The notes beneath the pieces are model-generated. The model ran no database searches. It was not told where the DNA came from and was given only the letters and a program-made list of their open reading frames with translations. This document shows positions 50,931 to 58,376 of a stretch of DNA of 64,000 nt, in pieces (position 1 is the first letter of the stretch; each line of letters starts with the position of its first letter). The stretch lies in contig DVOW01000055.1 of NCBI GenBank assembly GCA_018713335.1, forward strand, positions 1 through 64,000. Reading direction: 5' to 3'. The stretch comes from Candidatus Merdivicinus intestinigallinarum (GTDB lineage: Bacteria; Bacillota; Clostridia; Oscillospirales; Ruminococcaceae). Made by a program: the position numbers and the translations under genes.

Positions 50931-51185
50931 ATGGATCTCAATAACCCCAATGTTTCCAAGCTCTTAAACATGGTGGGCAAAAAGCTGGGCCAGGACCCCA
51001 AAGCCCTGGAACGGGACCTGGCCGCAGGCAAGTTTGATTCGGTTTTAAAAAATTTGAGTCCAAAAGACGCGGCAAACTTTCAAAAGTTGGTGAACAACCC
51101 CAATCTGGCCCAGCAGGTCATCAACACGCCCCAGGCCCAGCAGACCCTGAAATCGATCATTGAGGGAGCCCAGCAAAAAAAATAA
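50931..51185 (+). CDS. Uncharacterised 84-aa helical protein, cluster gene A
   Basis: Not a family I can name. The 84-residue protein is all-helical and rich in Asn, Gln, Lys and Leu with two repeat-like blocks (NPNVSKLLNMVGKKLGQDPK and NPNLAQQVINTPQAQQTLKS). No signal or membrane helix is seen. The ATG at 50931 lies 12 bases after AAAGG, the same spacing as for the two genes that follow. It is the first of three small genes that read in the same direction (33- and 29-base gaps), divergent from the phosphodiesterase promoter. A GCATA-N16-CATAAGTA at 50837-50865 vaguely resembles a sporulation sigma promoter but is weak. Confidence 0.7.
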   Translation: MDLNNPNVSKLLNMVGKKLGQDPKALERDLAAGKFDSVLKNLSPKDAANFQKLVNNPNLAQQVINTPQAQQTLKSIIEGAQQKK

Positions 51186-51218
51186 TCCCACGGACAGCAG
51201 GAAAGGATGAAATACCGG

Positions 51219-51641
51219 ATGGAGGATTTAACGGCAAAGGTCCAGGAGATCCTGGGCAGCGAGGAAGGCATGAAGCAGCTTCAGGAAATGGCCAAAATGC
51301 TGGGTCTTTCCGGCGGGGAGGAGCCTGCCCCGCAGCCGGCCCCGCAGCCTGATCTGGGGGCCATCCTTTCCGGGCTGACAGGCGGGCAGCAGGCGGCTCC
51401 CGGCGGGGAGCCGTCCATTTCCCCGGCAGGCCTTGCAAAACTGGGGAACCTTTTGCAGTCGGCAAAGCAGGACACCCCCGGTGCCGCCCTTCTGCGGGCA
51501 CTGCGGCCCCTGCTCCGGGAAAATCGCCAGAAACGGGTGGATGAAGCCCTCCGGATCATGCGGCTTTTGTCCCTTTGGCCGGTATTACAGCAAAGCGGCC
51601 TTTTACAGGGGCTTTTAGGGGACGACTCCCATAATCCGTAA
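51219..51641 (+). CDS. Uncharacterised 140-aa protein, cluster gene B
   Basis: Family unknown to me; similar proteins occur in related Clostridia as I recall, but I cannot check. An N-terminal helix (MEDLTAKVQEILGSEEGMKQ) leads to a Pro/Ala/Gln/Gly-rich linker (about residues 33-75), and the C-terminal half is amphipathic helix with many Arg and Leu (LLRALRPLLRENRQKRVDEA then LRIMRLLSLWPVLQQSG). ATG 51219 is chosen because GAAAGG lies 12 bases upstream, as for its neighbours; ATG 51207 directly abuts that site. It is between genes A and C and looks like their partner. Confidence 0.7.
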   Translation: MEDLTAKVQEILGSEEGMKQLQEMAKMLGLSGGEEPAPQPAPQPDLGAILSGLTGGQQAAPGGEPSISPAGLAKLGNLLQSAKQDTPGAALLRALRPLLRENRQKRVDEALRIMRLLSLWPVLQQSGLLQGLLGDDSHNP

Positions 51642-51670
51642 CGGACAAGCAAGAAAGGCAGGGATCCAAA

Positions 51671-52033
51671 ATGCCCTCGTTCATTTCAAACAGCGGCTAT
51701 TCCGCCTCCCAGATTTCCGCCATGCAGCAGGACGCCGTGGAACGGGTCCGGGAAATGCAGCGCCGCGCCCGGGAAAAGCTGGAGGGTTCCAACCAGGTTT
51801 CCGCCGTTCCTGTGCGGCAGCAGCCGGTTCAGCAGGCGGCGTACCGCCAGCCCTCCCATGCCCCCGCCGCACCGGCCGCCCCAGCGCCCCCGGCCCAGCC
51901 GTTTCAGGGATTCTTAGAAAAGCTGGGGCTGGACGGGGAAACGGCTTTGATCCTGATCTTGCTGTTCCTTCTCATCAATGAAGGGGCGGATCAGACCCTG
52001 ATTTTAGCCCTGGTTTACATTCTCATGGTCTAG
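51671..52033 (+). CDS. Uncharacterised 120-aa protein with C-terminal membrane hairpin, cluster gene C
   Basis: Unknown protein. Residues about 1-45 are a charged helix (DAVERVREMQRRAREKLE), about 46-80 are Pro/Ala/Gln-rich and likely flexible, and about 85-120 form two short hydrophobic helices (TALILILLFLLINEGADQTL and ILALVYILMV), probably a membrane hairpin or tail anchor. AGAAAGG stands 12 bases before the ATG. Its 3' end overlaps the convergent patatin gene by 30 bases. With A and B it would make a small membrane-associated complex, which is inference. Confidence 0.7.
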   Translation: MPSFISNSGYSASQISAMQQDAVERVREMQRRAREKLEGSNQVSAVPVRQQPVQQAAYRQPSHAPAAPAAPAPPAQPFQGFLEKLGLDGETALILILLFLLINEGADQTLILALVYILMV

Positions 52034-52879
52034 GGGCCGGAAAAAGCCGGGGGCCGCCGACTGCACCGCCGCTTTGGCCTGGGCGTAGCCTTTTTCGTAA
52101 AGGGCCCGCAGCTTGCGGATGTCCTTCTCGAACCGGTCCAAGCCCACCGGCTTGTCCGGCACAATGACAATGGCCTTCCCCTCTTTTTCCAGCTGGAAGG
52201 CCAGCTGCCGGGATTCGTTGTAAACCTGGTAGCGGCGGTCCAAAGTGGCCACCATCTCCGGATACCGGGCGTAAAGGTTTTTATAAATCCCGCGGAATTT
52301 TTCCGGGGATTTCACATAATCCCGGTGCTGGGTCAGGACGATGACCAGCTTCTCACAGCCGTCCGCCAGGGCTTTTTTTACGGGGATCGGGTCGGAGGTG
52401 CCGCCGTCCAAAAATTTCCGGCCCCGGAACTCCACCATGGGGGAAAAGACCGGGATGGCGGAGGAGGCCCGCAGGACCGTGGCGTCGTGGTCCATGGCCT
52501 CAATACCGAAATAAGCGGGCTTGCCGGTGGCCACATCTGTGACCCCCGCGTAAAACTCGCATTTAGTTTTCAGGAAAGTATCATAATCAAAGGGGTCCAG
52601 CTTGTTGGGGATTTCGTCAAAAATAAAGTCCATGCCGAACATGGAGCCGGTTTTCAGGAAATTTTTGATGCTCAGGTAGCGGCTGTCCTCCAGGTAGGCC
52701 GTATTGATCCGGAAGCTGCGCCCCCGCTGCTTGGACAAATAAGACGTTGCGTGGCAGGCCCCGGCGGAAACGCCGATGCAGTAATCAAATTCGATGCCCT
52801 GGTCCATCAAATAATCCAGCACGCCGGCCGTATAAAGGCCCCGCATGCCGCCGCCTTCCAAAACCAATCCTCGTTTCAT
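52004..52879 (-). CDS. Patatin-like phospholipase
   Basis: A 291-aa cytoplasmic serine lipid hydrolase. The oxyanion loop is LEGGGMRGLY, the nucleophile elbow is GVSAG with Ser near residue 40, and the catalytic Asp is in FLDGGTSDPIP, so the Ser-Asp dyad is intact. Relatives cleave phospholipid acyl chains or act as lysophospholipases. ATG 52879 lies 10 bases after AAAGG; an ATG 9 bases earlier abuts it. It overlaps the broken NUDIX gene's end closely (stop at 52881), so it was co-transcribed with it. Its 3' end overlaps cluster gene C on the opposite strand. Confidence 0.9.
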   Translation of the reverse strand: MKRGLVLEGGGMRGLYTAGVLDYLMDQGIEFDYCIGVSAGACHATSYLSKQRGRSFRINTAYLEDSRYLSIKNFLKTGSMFGMDFIFDEIPNKLDPFDYDTFLKTKCEFYAGVTDVATGKPAYFGIEAMDHDATVLRASSAIPVFSPMVEFRGRKFLDGGTSDPIPVKKALADGCEKLVIVLTQHRDYVKSPEKFRGIYKNLYARYPEMVATLDRRYQVYNESRQLAFQLEKEGKAIVIVPDKPVGLDRFEKDIRKLRALYEKGYAQAKAAVQSAAPGFFRPLDHENVNQG

Positions 52880-52880
52880 C

Positions 52881-53476
52881 TCAACCATCCTTTCCTTCCG
52901 CCCGCAGGGCAGGCAGCACAATCATTTCAAATTCCCCGGGGTGGACGCACCATTCTTCCCGGCCAATCCGGACAGGCTCCCCTGTTGCCAAAAAGGCGGC
53001 GGTTTCCTCCGCCCCCTCCAATTCCTTGGCCATCAGTTCCCGCAGAGGGACCCAGGCCATCCGTTCCACTTCGTCCCCCGGCGCAAAAGCCGGGCAATCA
53101 TCCTCATAAAGGTAGACATACCCCACTTCCCGGTCAAAAAATCCCGGGAACCGCACATCCTCCCTGGTATACCCCAGGTACCGCAGCCGGGAAGGCTCTG
53201 CTGTCAGGCCGATTTCCTCCCGCATTTCCCGCAGGACAGCGGCTTCCGGGGTTTCCCCGCAGTCTATATGCCCGCCTACCGCTAAATCGTAGTAATCGGG
53301 AAAATCTTTTTTGGTGTGGGCGCGCTGCTGGAACCAAATCCCAACCTGGCCCATCCGCCGGGACACGATCCAGCAGTGGACGACCCCGTGAGGAGCCCTT
53401 CCCGGTGGGCCGTTTCCCGGGGCGCCTGCCCTACGGGGCAGAGCTGTTCGTTGAGCACCGTCAGCATTTCCTCCAT
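52881..53476 (-). pseudogene. NUDIX hydrolase broken by a one-base frameshift
   Basis: The N-terminus MEEMLTVLNEQLCPVGQAPR (ATG 53476, GGAGG 9 bases upstream) and the body HGVVHCWIVSRRMGQVGIWF lie in two frames. Between them the sequence reads CTCCTCACGGGG where CTC-CTC-CAC-GGG would restore one protein, so one C is missing after 53391. Downstream, the NUDIX box GGHIDCGETPEAAVLREMRE with EEIG is complete, so the gene was intact recently or the base is a sequencing error. The family resembles isopentenyl-diphosphate isomerase-like NUDIX enzymes (WFQQRAHTKKDFPDYYDLAV). It is followed by the patatin gene in the same operon. Confidence 0.7.
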
Positions 53477-53530
53477 CTTTCCGCGCCTCCATTCTCTTTT
53501 ATCATACACCGAAACTGTGAACTTTTCAAC

Positions 53531-53566
53531 AAAAAACATCCCCCGTTCCCAAAAGGGACGGGGGAC
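53531..53566 (-). terminator. Terminator after rplL
   Basis: On the minus strand CCCCCGTCCC, loop TTTT, GGGAACGGGGG, followed by a T-run. It ends the rplJ-rplL transcript. Confidence 0.85.
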
Positions 53567-53584
53567 AAATCCTGAAACAGGAAC

Positions 53585-53959
53585 TTATTTCAGCTCGACT
53601 TTCGCGCCAGCGTCTTCCAGTTTCTTCTTCATTTCCTCAGCGTCAGACTTGGAAACGCCGGTCTTCACAGCCTTAGGAGCGTTGTCAACGATCTCCTTGG
53701 ACTCTTTCAGGCCCAGGCCGGTGATCTCTTTAACAGCTTTGATGACAGCGGTCTTAGCGTCGCCAACTTCAGCCAGAACAACGTCGAACTCGGATTTCTC
53801 CTCCTCAGCGGGAGCAGCAGCGCCGGCAGCAACGGTAACGGTTGCAGCAGCAGCGGAAACGCCGAATTCTTCTTCCAGAGCCTTAACGAGCTCAGCAAGC
53901 TCCAGAACGGTCAGAGCTTTTACTTCTTCAATCATAGCCAATACTTTCTCAGAAGCCAT
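53585..53959 (-). CDS. rplL: Ribosomal protein bL12 (L7/L12)
   Basis: Acidic stalk protein of the large subunit, 124 aa, recruits translational GTPases. The N-terminal dimerisation helix ([20 protein letters not shown]), the Ala/Val-rich hinge ([20 protein letters not shown]) and the C-terminal GTPase-binding domain ([20 protein letters not shown]) are all present. GGAGG precedes the ATG. It is the last gene of the rplJ-rplL pair, 52 bases after rplJ. Confidence 0.97.
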   Translation of the reverse strand: MASEKVLAMIEEVKALTVLELAELVKALEEEFGVSAAAATVTVAAGAAAPAEEEKSEFDVVLAEVGDAKTAVIKAVKEITGLGLKESKEIVDNAPKAVKTGVSKSDAEEMKKKLEDAGAKVELK

Positions 53960-54011
53960 GGTAAGTACCTCCTAATATCATAATTTTTTTACGCGGCGTT
54001 ATGCCGCAATG

Positions 54012-54515
54012 TTAGCAAGCTTCTTTCTGTTCCCGGATCTGATCCAGAACAACGGCGAAGTTGCGGATAACACCGTTGAAACCGCCGAGCACGCGTGCAA
54101 TAAGCACTTCCCGAGAGGGAATCTCAGCCAGTTCGTTGACGCCGGCCACATCGAGGAGCTTGCCCTCAACGAAACCAGCCTTCACATTGAAGCCTTCCTT
54201 TACAGCCTTGGAGTATTTCGCAATAATCCGTGCAGCTGCAGTTGCATCTTCTTCAGACACAGCGAAAGCGGTGGTACCATCCAGGTGTTTCGCCAGGTCG
54301 GCATACTGAGTGCCCTCCACAGCGAAGCGGATGATGGAGTTTTTGTAAACGCAGTAATCGATGCCCGCCTCACGCAGCTCTTTACGGAGCTGGGTATCGT
54401 TTGCAACATCGATGCCCTTGTAGTCAACCATAACGCCGGCAACAGCCTTGTCCAGCTTTGCTTTCAGGTCAGCTACAGCCTGCTGTTTTTCAAGTAATAC
54501 TTTTTCGCTTGCCAA
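54012..54515 (-). CDS. rplJ: Ribosomal protein uL10
   Basis: Base of the ribosomal stalk, 167 aa; binds 23S rRNA and two or three bL12 dimers. It carries ASEKVLLEKQQAVADLKAKL at the start, VMVDYKGI, and the C-terminal helix that binds bL12. The start is TTG at 54515, 8 bases after GGAGG; a GTG at 54524 overlaps that site. It is preceded by the L10 leader. The longest protein extension is not credible. Confidence 0.93.
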   Translation of the reverse strand: MASEKVLLEKQQAVADLKAKLDKAVAGVMVDYKGIDVANDTQLRKELREAGIDYCVYKNSIIRFAVEGTQYADLAKHLDGTTAFAVSEEDATAAARIIAKYSKAVKEGFNVKAGFVEGKLLDVAGVNELAEIPSREVLIARVLGGFNGVIRNFAVVLDQIREQKEAC

Positions 54516-54539
54516 ATCGTTCACCTCCAGCTAATTAGT

Positions 54540-54674
54540 ACGGAAATCCGCATGAGAAAAGCCCTTCCCAAGACGGAGAAGGGCAAAATACGTTTCGGTA
54601 TTTTGGTTTCTCCTCGGCAGGCGGCGGAGCCGTTAGCCTGTTTGACACAGGACCTGCTGTCTTTGGATTCCAGC
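54540..54674 (-). ncRNA. L10 leader with attenuator
   Basis: The untranslated rplJ leader fits the L10-leader RNA, in which excess L10-L12 binds its own mRNA. Reading on the minus strand, the core (about 54605-54665) contains GCAGGTCCTGTG and then ACAGGCTAACGGCTCCGC followed by CGCCTGCCGAGGAGAAACC. Then comes the hairpin AAAATACC/GGTATTTT region (54585-54604) and a strong terminator hairpin GCCCTTCTCC/GGGAAGGGC with a T-run (54556-54584). The terminator suggests transcription attenuation. Confidence 0.75.
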
Positions 54675-54680
54675 TTTTCT

Positions 54681-54709
54681 ATTATACCACGGGGCCTTCC
54701 AAAAGTCAA
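54681..54709 (-). promoter_or_regulatory. Promoter of rplJ-rplL
   Basis: On the minus strand: TTGACT, 17-base spacer, perfect TATAAT, starting the L10-leader transcript near 54674. Confidence 0.9.
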
Positions 54710-54733
54710 GCCCCGCGGCATATTTTTTTGAAA

Positions 54734-55426
54734 TTATGCGCCGTAGCGGGTGGGGTTGATGCGCACGCCGGGGCCCATGGTGGAAGCAACCACGCAGGAT
54801 TTGACGTACTGGCCTTTGGAAGCGGCGGGTTTCGCCTTGACAATAGCGTTCATCAGAGCGTCGAAGTTCTCCTGGAGCTTCTCAACGCCGAAGGAAGCCT
54901 TGCCGATGGGGCAGTGGATGATGTTGGTTTTGTCCAGACGGTACTCGATCTTACCGGCTTTGGCTTCGGTAACAGCCTTGGCCACGTCGGGGGTAACGGT
55001 ACCAGCCTTGGGAGAGGGCATCAGGCCGCGGGGACCAAGCACTTTACCAAGACGGCCGACAACGCCCATCATGTCGGGAGTTGCGATGACCACATCGAAG
55101 TCCATCCAGCCTTCGGACTGGATCTTCTGCACATATTCTTCGCCAACATAGTCGGCACCGGCGTTTTTGGCAGCCTCAATGTTGTTGTCCTTGCAGATCA
55201 CCAGGACGCGGACGGTCTTGCCGGTGCCGTTGGGCAGGACGACAGCGCCGCGGACCTGCTGGTCAGCGTGACGGGAGTCAACACCTAGACGGATGTGAAC
55301 TTCCACGGTTTCGTCAAATTTTGCTTTCGCGGTTTTTACGACGGTATCCAGAGCCTCCGCTGCTTCAAACAGGTTGCTGCGGTCAAAGGCTTTGAGGCTA
55401 TCCGTATATTTTTTACCATGTTTCAT
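54734..55426 (-). CDS. rplA: Ribosomal protein uL1
   Basis: L1 stalk protein, 230 aa, which helps release deacylated tRNA and can repress its own operon. It shows the two-domain L1 pattern: [16 protein letters not shown] at the start, [20 protein letters not shown], and [20 protein letters not shown]. The order rplK-rplA fits the classical nusG-rplKAJL cluster. It begins 61 bases after the rplK stop. Confidence 0.97.
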   Translation of the reverse strand: MKHGKKYTDSLKAFDRSNLFEAAEALDTVVKTAKAKFDETVEVHIRLGVDSRHADQQVRGAVVLPNGTGKTVRVLVICKDNNIEAAKNAGADYVGEEYVQKIQSEGWMDFDVVIATPDMMGVVGRLGKVLGPRGLMPSPKAGTVTPDVAKAVTEAKAGKIEYRLDKTNIIHCPIGKASFGVEKLQENFDALMNAIVKAKPAASKGQYVKSCVVASTMGPGVRINPTRYGA

Positions 55427-55487
55427 ACCAAATAATCCTCCCTGATAAGTGGTTCATAGCGGAATTATCCTCCCACACAGGCGGGGG

Positions 55488-55913
55488 TTAATCCACGACC
55501 TCGATGCCCATGGAACGGGCGGTACCAGCGATCATGCTCATCGCAGACTCCATATTCGCGGCGTTCAGGTCGCGCATTTTGGTCTCAGCGATCTTCTGCA
55601 CCTGCTCCTTGGTGATCTTGCCAACTTTCTTCTTGTTGGGCTCGCCGGAAGCAGACTCCAGGCCGGCGGCTTTCTTGATGAGGACAGCCGCGGGAGGGGT
55701 TTTGGTGATGAAGGAGAAGGTACGGTCGGCATAAACGGTGATGACAACCGGGATAATCATGCCGATGTCGTTTTTGGTACGCTCATTGAATTCCTTGGTA
55801 AAGGACATGATGTTAACGCCGTGCTGGCCGAGAGCAGGGCCAACGGGCGGTGCAGGTGTTGCCTTACCTGCCGGGATCTGCAGCTTAATAAAGCCTGTTA
55901 CTTTCTGAGCCAT
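55488..55913 (-). CDS. rplK: Ribosomal protein uL11
   Basis: Ribosomal GTPase-centre protein, 141 aa, binds 23S rRNA helices 43-44 and is needed for RelA-type activation. It starts [20 protein letters not shown] with the [13 protein letters not shown] motif and ends [16 protein letters not shown] 55913 follows GGAGG by 8 bases; a longer frame to 55976 lacks a site. It follows nusG by 138 bases, a gap with an inverted repeat ATTGGAA/TTCCAAT at about 55977-56007. Confidence 0.97.
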   Translation of the reverse strand: MAQKVTGFIKLQIPAGKATPAPPVGPALGQHGVNIMSFTKEFNERTKNDIGMIIPVVITVYADRTFSFITKTPPAAVLIKKAAGLESASGEPNKKKVGKITKEQVQKIAETKMRDLNAANMESAMSMIAGTARSMGIEVVD

Positions 55914-56051
55914 GATAAGCACCTCCAAAATAACGTGGTAAATGGCGGAAAAGGGGCCTTTTCCTCCCACATTCAAATTGGAACCTTCTTTTCTATTCCA
56001 ATCTGAAAGGCGCCCAGAGCCGGACGCTTTACGATTTGTTTGCCAAAAGAA

Positions 56052-56576
56052 TTATTCGCCTGCCAGTTCAATCTGGCCAAGCTGAAGTTCCGCCAGGGTG
56101 TCCCGTCCAAACATGGAAACAGTTACCTTGACGATGTCCTTGTCCGCGTCGATCTCCTCTACCCGGCCGATAAAGCCTTCCAGAGGACCGTGAATGACCT
56201 TCACGCTGCTGCCGACCTGGTAGTTTACTTCCACAGTCCGCACGTCAACGCCCAGCTTCTCCACTTCCTCATCGGTCAGGGGGATGGGCTTGCTGGCGGG
56301 GCCGACAAAGCCGGTCACACCGCGGATATTGCGGATGACATACCACGAATCGTCCGTCAGGATCATTTTGACAAGAACATAACCGGGGAAAATCTTGCGT
56401 TCCACTTCCCGCTTTTTGTCGTCCTTATATTCGACAACAGTTTCCGTGGGTATGCTTACCTCAAAAATCAGATCGCCGAGACCTTGGTTCTCCACGAACT
56501 TCTCTATATTTTGTGCAACTTTGTTCTCATACCCGGAATATGTGTGAACAACATACCATTTTGGTGTTTCTGCCAT
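56052..56576 (-). CDS. nusG: Transcription termination/antitermination factor NusG
   Basis: RNA-polymerase associated NusG, 174 aa, with the usual N-terminal NGN domain (KWYVVHTYSGYENKVAQNIE, KIFPGYVLVKM, RNIRGVTGFVG) and a C-terminal KOW domain (VGSSVKVIHGPLEGFIGRVE). It couples transcription and translation or enhances pausing. It lies between secE and rplK as in most bacteria, 49 bases after secE. Confidence 0.97.
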   Translation of the reverse strand: MAETPKWYVVHTYSGYENKVAQNIEKFVENQGLGDLIFEVSIPTETVVEYKDDKKREVERKIFPGYVLVKMILTDDSWYVIRNIRGVTGFVGPASKPIPLTDEEVEKLGVDVRTVEVNYQVGSSVKVIHGPLEGFIGRVEEIDADKDIVKVTVSMFGRDTLAELQLGQIELAGE

Positions 56577-56625
56577 GAATTTCAGACCTCCGACAAATCA
56601 AGCTTGGAACATTGGAACAGACAGC

Positions 56626-56886
56626 TTACGCGCCCAGGACGAATCCCCGGACCACCGCGAGCACCCAGTCGAGCACCCAGATGACAACGCCGACCGACGC
56701 CATCATTACCAAAGCGACGCCCGTATTGTTGAGCACCTGCTTTTTGGTGGGCCAGACGACCTTTTTCATCTCACTTTTCAAGTCTTTGAAGAAACGGGAA
56801 GCTTTTTTCAGAAAGCCGTCTTTTTTCTGGGCAGGCTTAGCGCCCTTGGCTTTCTCAAGAGCCTTCTTATCTTTCTGCTCTGCCAT
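56626..56886 (-). CDS. secE: Preprotein translocase subunit SecE
   Basis: An 86-aa translocase subunit. A Lys/Ala-rich N-terminus (residues 1-30) leads to the SecE core FFKDLKSEMKKVVWPTKKQV and one membrane helix (VALVMMASVGVVIWVLDWVL). It clamps SecY in the SecYEG channel. It lies in the universal rpmG-secE-nusG string, 18 bases from rpmG. Confidence 0.95.
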   Translation of the reverse strand: MAEQKDKKALEKAKGAKPAQKKDGFLKKASRFFKDLKSEMKKVVWPTKKQVLNNTGVALVMMASVGVVIWVLDWVLAVVRGFVLGA

Positions 56887-56904
56887 TGTGTTCCCCTCTC
56901 CTAA

Positions 56905-57054
56905 TTACTTGGTTTCTTTGTGGGTGGTGTGTTTTTTGCAGAAACGGCAGTATTTGCTCATTTCCAGCCGGTCAGGATCGTTTTTCTTGTTTTTCATTGT
57001 GTTGTAGTTGCGCTGTTTGCACTCTGTGCAAGCTAAGGTTACTTTTACCCGCAT
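56905..57054 (-). CDS. rpmG: Ribosomal protein bL33
   Basis: A 49-aa protein, too short for many ORF finders. It reads [20 protein letters not shown] and ends [18 protein letters not shown], with four Cys in two CxxC pairs (CTEC, CRFC) for zinc. GGAGGTGCCGAA precedes the ATG. It is the first gene of the rpmG-secE-nusG operon behind a consensus promoter at 57215-57243; the usual trpT tRNA gene is absent. Confidence 0.95.
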   Translation of the reverse strand: MRVKVTLACTECKQRNYNTMKNKKNDPDRLEMSKYCRFCKKHTTHKETK

Positions 57055-57159
57055 TTCGGCACCTCCTGTATAATCGGACTAATTTGCCTCCCTCAAAAAG
57101 GAGAGAACGCTGTTTTGGGATCTTTCCGCCCCGGATTCCTTCCGTTTCGGAAAGGCCGG

Positions 57160-57177
57160 CCCGTTTCCGGGCCAATT
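57160..57177 (-). other. GNRA-type hairpin in the rpmG leader
   Basis: On the minus strand TGGCCCG-GAAA-CGGGCC, a GAAA tetraloop hairpin early in the long rpmG leader (transcript start near 57208), without a U-run. It may stabilise the mRNA or bind a regulator. Confidence 0.4.
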
Positions 57178-57214
57178 TTTGCACAAAAAAATAAACCCTT
57201 TTAGAGGTACCTAT

Positions 57215-57243
57215 ATTATAGCACATCCAAAAGGACTTGTCAA
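57215..57243 (-). promoter_or_regulatory. Promoter of rpmG-secE-nusG-rplK-rplA
   Basis: On the minus strand: TTGACA, 17-base spacer, TATAAT, a full consensus promoter. The leader to the rpmG start is about 155 bases. Confidence 0.92.
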
Positions 57244-57252
57244 CGGATATTT

Positions 57253-58296
57253 TCACTTTTTTCCGGGAATTTTTAACACCGCCCGGTCGAACCTTTTTAA
57301 GCACCAGTCAAAGCCGGCCGCCAGAAGCAAAGTAGCCGCCAGGCTCACGGCGAAAAAGGCGTACGGATAGGCCGCAAGGCCCCATTTTTCCAGCAGCATC
57401 ATGGGCAGCCGCTGGAGGATATAGACAGTAAACACCTGCCCGCCCAGCCAATAAAGGACTTTGTTCCCCACACGGACCTTCATGGTGGCCAAAACGCCCA
57501 GCAGGCAGAACACCACAGCCAGGGCCTCGTAAACCGGCAGGCTGTTCCGGTAATAGAACAGGACCCGGAATACCACCAGAAGGACGCCGAAGCTGACCCA
57601 GAACCGGATTTCCCCGGACAGGAACCTTTCAATGTGGGGCTTTAAGAAGGAGTACCACATCCCGGCGGCATAGCAGAGGATGGTGTCGTACCACCACCAA
57701 AGGTCCGGATAAAAATGGTGGAACACCACGGCGTAAATCCCGCTGAAGGCCGTCACCGCGCAGAGCTGGCCGATTTGGGAGGGGATAAGCTTCAAAGCCG
57801 CCCAGCTGATGAGATACATGACCAAAATGGCAAAAATAAACCAGTTGCTGTTGCCCACCGACGTCCAGGAGGTCATGGACAGCAGGATGTGTTTCAGGCT
57901 GTAAAACTTGCCGAAGAACACCGCCTGCACCGCAAGGTAAAGGAGGACGGCCAGGTCAAAATGGAGCAGGGTAGCGAAAAACCGCTTTTTGGGGATAGTG
58001 CGCACATAATCCTGCCCCTTTTTCTGAAAGGATTCATACAGCCCGTAGCCGGAATAAAAGAGGAACAGGGCCACCACCAGCTGCCCCAGCTTGCCGTCAA
58101 ACACCAAAAACGGCCGGTCCAGCCAGCTGTCCAGCGCCACATAGCTTTTATAGTGCCGGAGAAATACCAACAGGACAAACACACCCTTCACCGCCGTGGT
58201 GCTGGGGATGCTCATATAATCCGGGTTGACGCCCCGGCCGCAGTACCGCGCCCCCAAAAGGGTTAGGCCCACGATTGCCAGCAGAAAAAAAAACAT
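57253..58296 (-). CDS. Acyltransferase-3 family membrane protein
   Basis: A 347-aa integral membrane protein with about ten helices, matching the acyltransferase-3 family that transfers acyl groups to surface sugars or peptidoglycan. The early charged motif GVFVLLVFLRHYKSYV corresponds to the catalytic His/Arg region of the family; GNSNWFIFAILVMYLIS is a mid-protein signature. The protein begins MFFFLLAIVG, coded by a run of nine T bases after ATG that also serves as the U-tract of an upstream palindrome. It may modify the polysaccharide built by the glycosyltransferase operon, which is inference. Confidence 0.85.
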   Translation of the reverse strand: MFFFLLAIVGLTLLGARYCGRGVNPDYMSIPSTTAVKGVFVLLVFLRHYKSYVALDSWLDRPFLVFDGKLGQLVVALFLFYSGYGLYESFQKKGQDYVRTIPKKRFFATLLHFDLAVLLYLAVQAVFFGKFYSLKHILLSMTSWTSVGNSNWFIFAILVMYLISWAALKLIPSQIGQLCAVTAFSGIYAVVFHHFYPDLWWWYDTILCYAAGMWYSFLKPHIERFLSGEIRFWVSFGVLLVVFRVLFYYRNSLPVYEALAVVFCLLGVLATMKVRVGNKVLYWLGGQVFTVYILQRLPMMLLEKWGLAAYPYAFFAVSLAATLLLAAGFDWCLKRFDRAVLKIPGKK

Positions 58297-58360
58297 GCCT
58301 GCCGCCTCCCTGTGCGTAAAATTTCTATATCAGTATAGCACAGGAAAGGCCGGCAGGCAA
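58297..58360 (-). promoter_or_regulatory. Promoter nested in a palindrome ahead of the acyltransferase gene
   Basis: On the minus strand TTGCCT (58355-58360), 17-base spacer, TATACT (58332-58337) preceded by TGC. The promoter is flanked by outer arms 58297-58304 and 58351-58358 (GCCTGCCG/CGGCAGGC) and inner arms 58309-58315 and 58338-58344 (CCTGTGC/GCACAGG). Read-through RNA from upstream could fold both pairs and then meets nine U, while RNA from this promoter (start near 58325) lacks the first arms. Confidence 0.6.
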
Positions 58361-58376
58361 GAGTCATTTTCAGAAA

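Noticed and set aside
53282..53492. Two separate small proteins at the NUDIX locus
   Set aside because: Each fragment alone is an incomplete family member, and one base restores a single standard NUDIX protein.
57055..57214. tRNA-Trp in the rpmG leader
   Set aside because: The usual gene string has one, but no cloverleaf or CCA-type end can be folded here; only a GNRA hairpin is seen.
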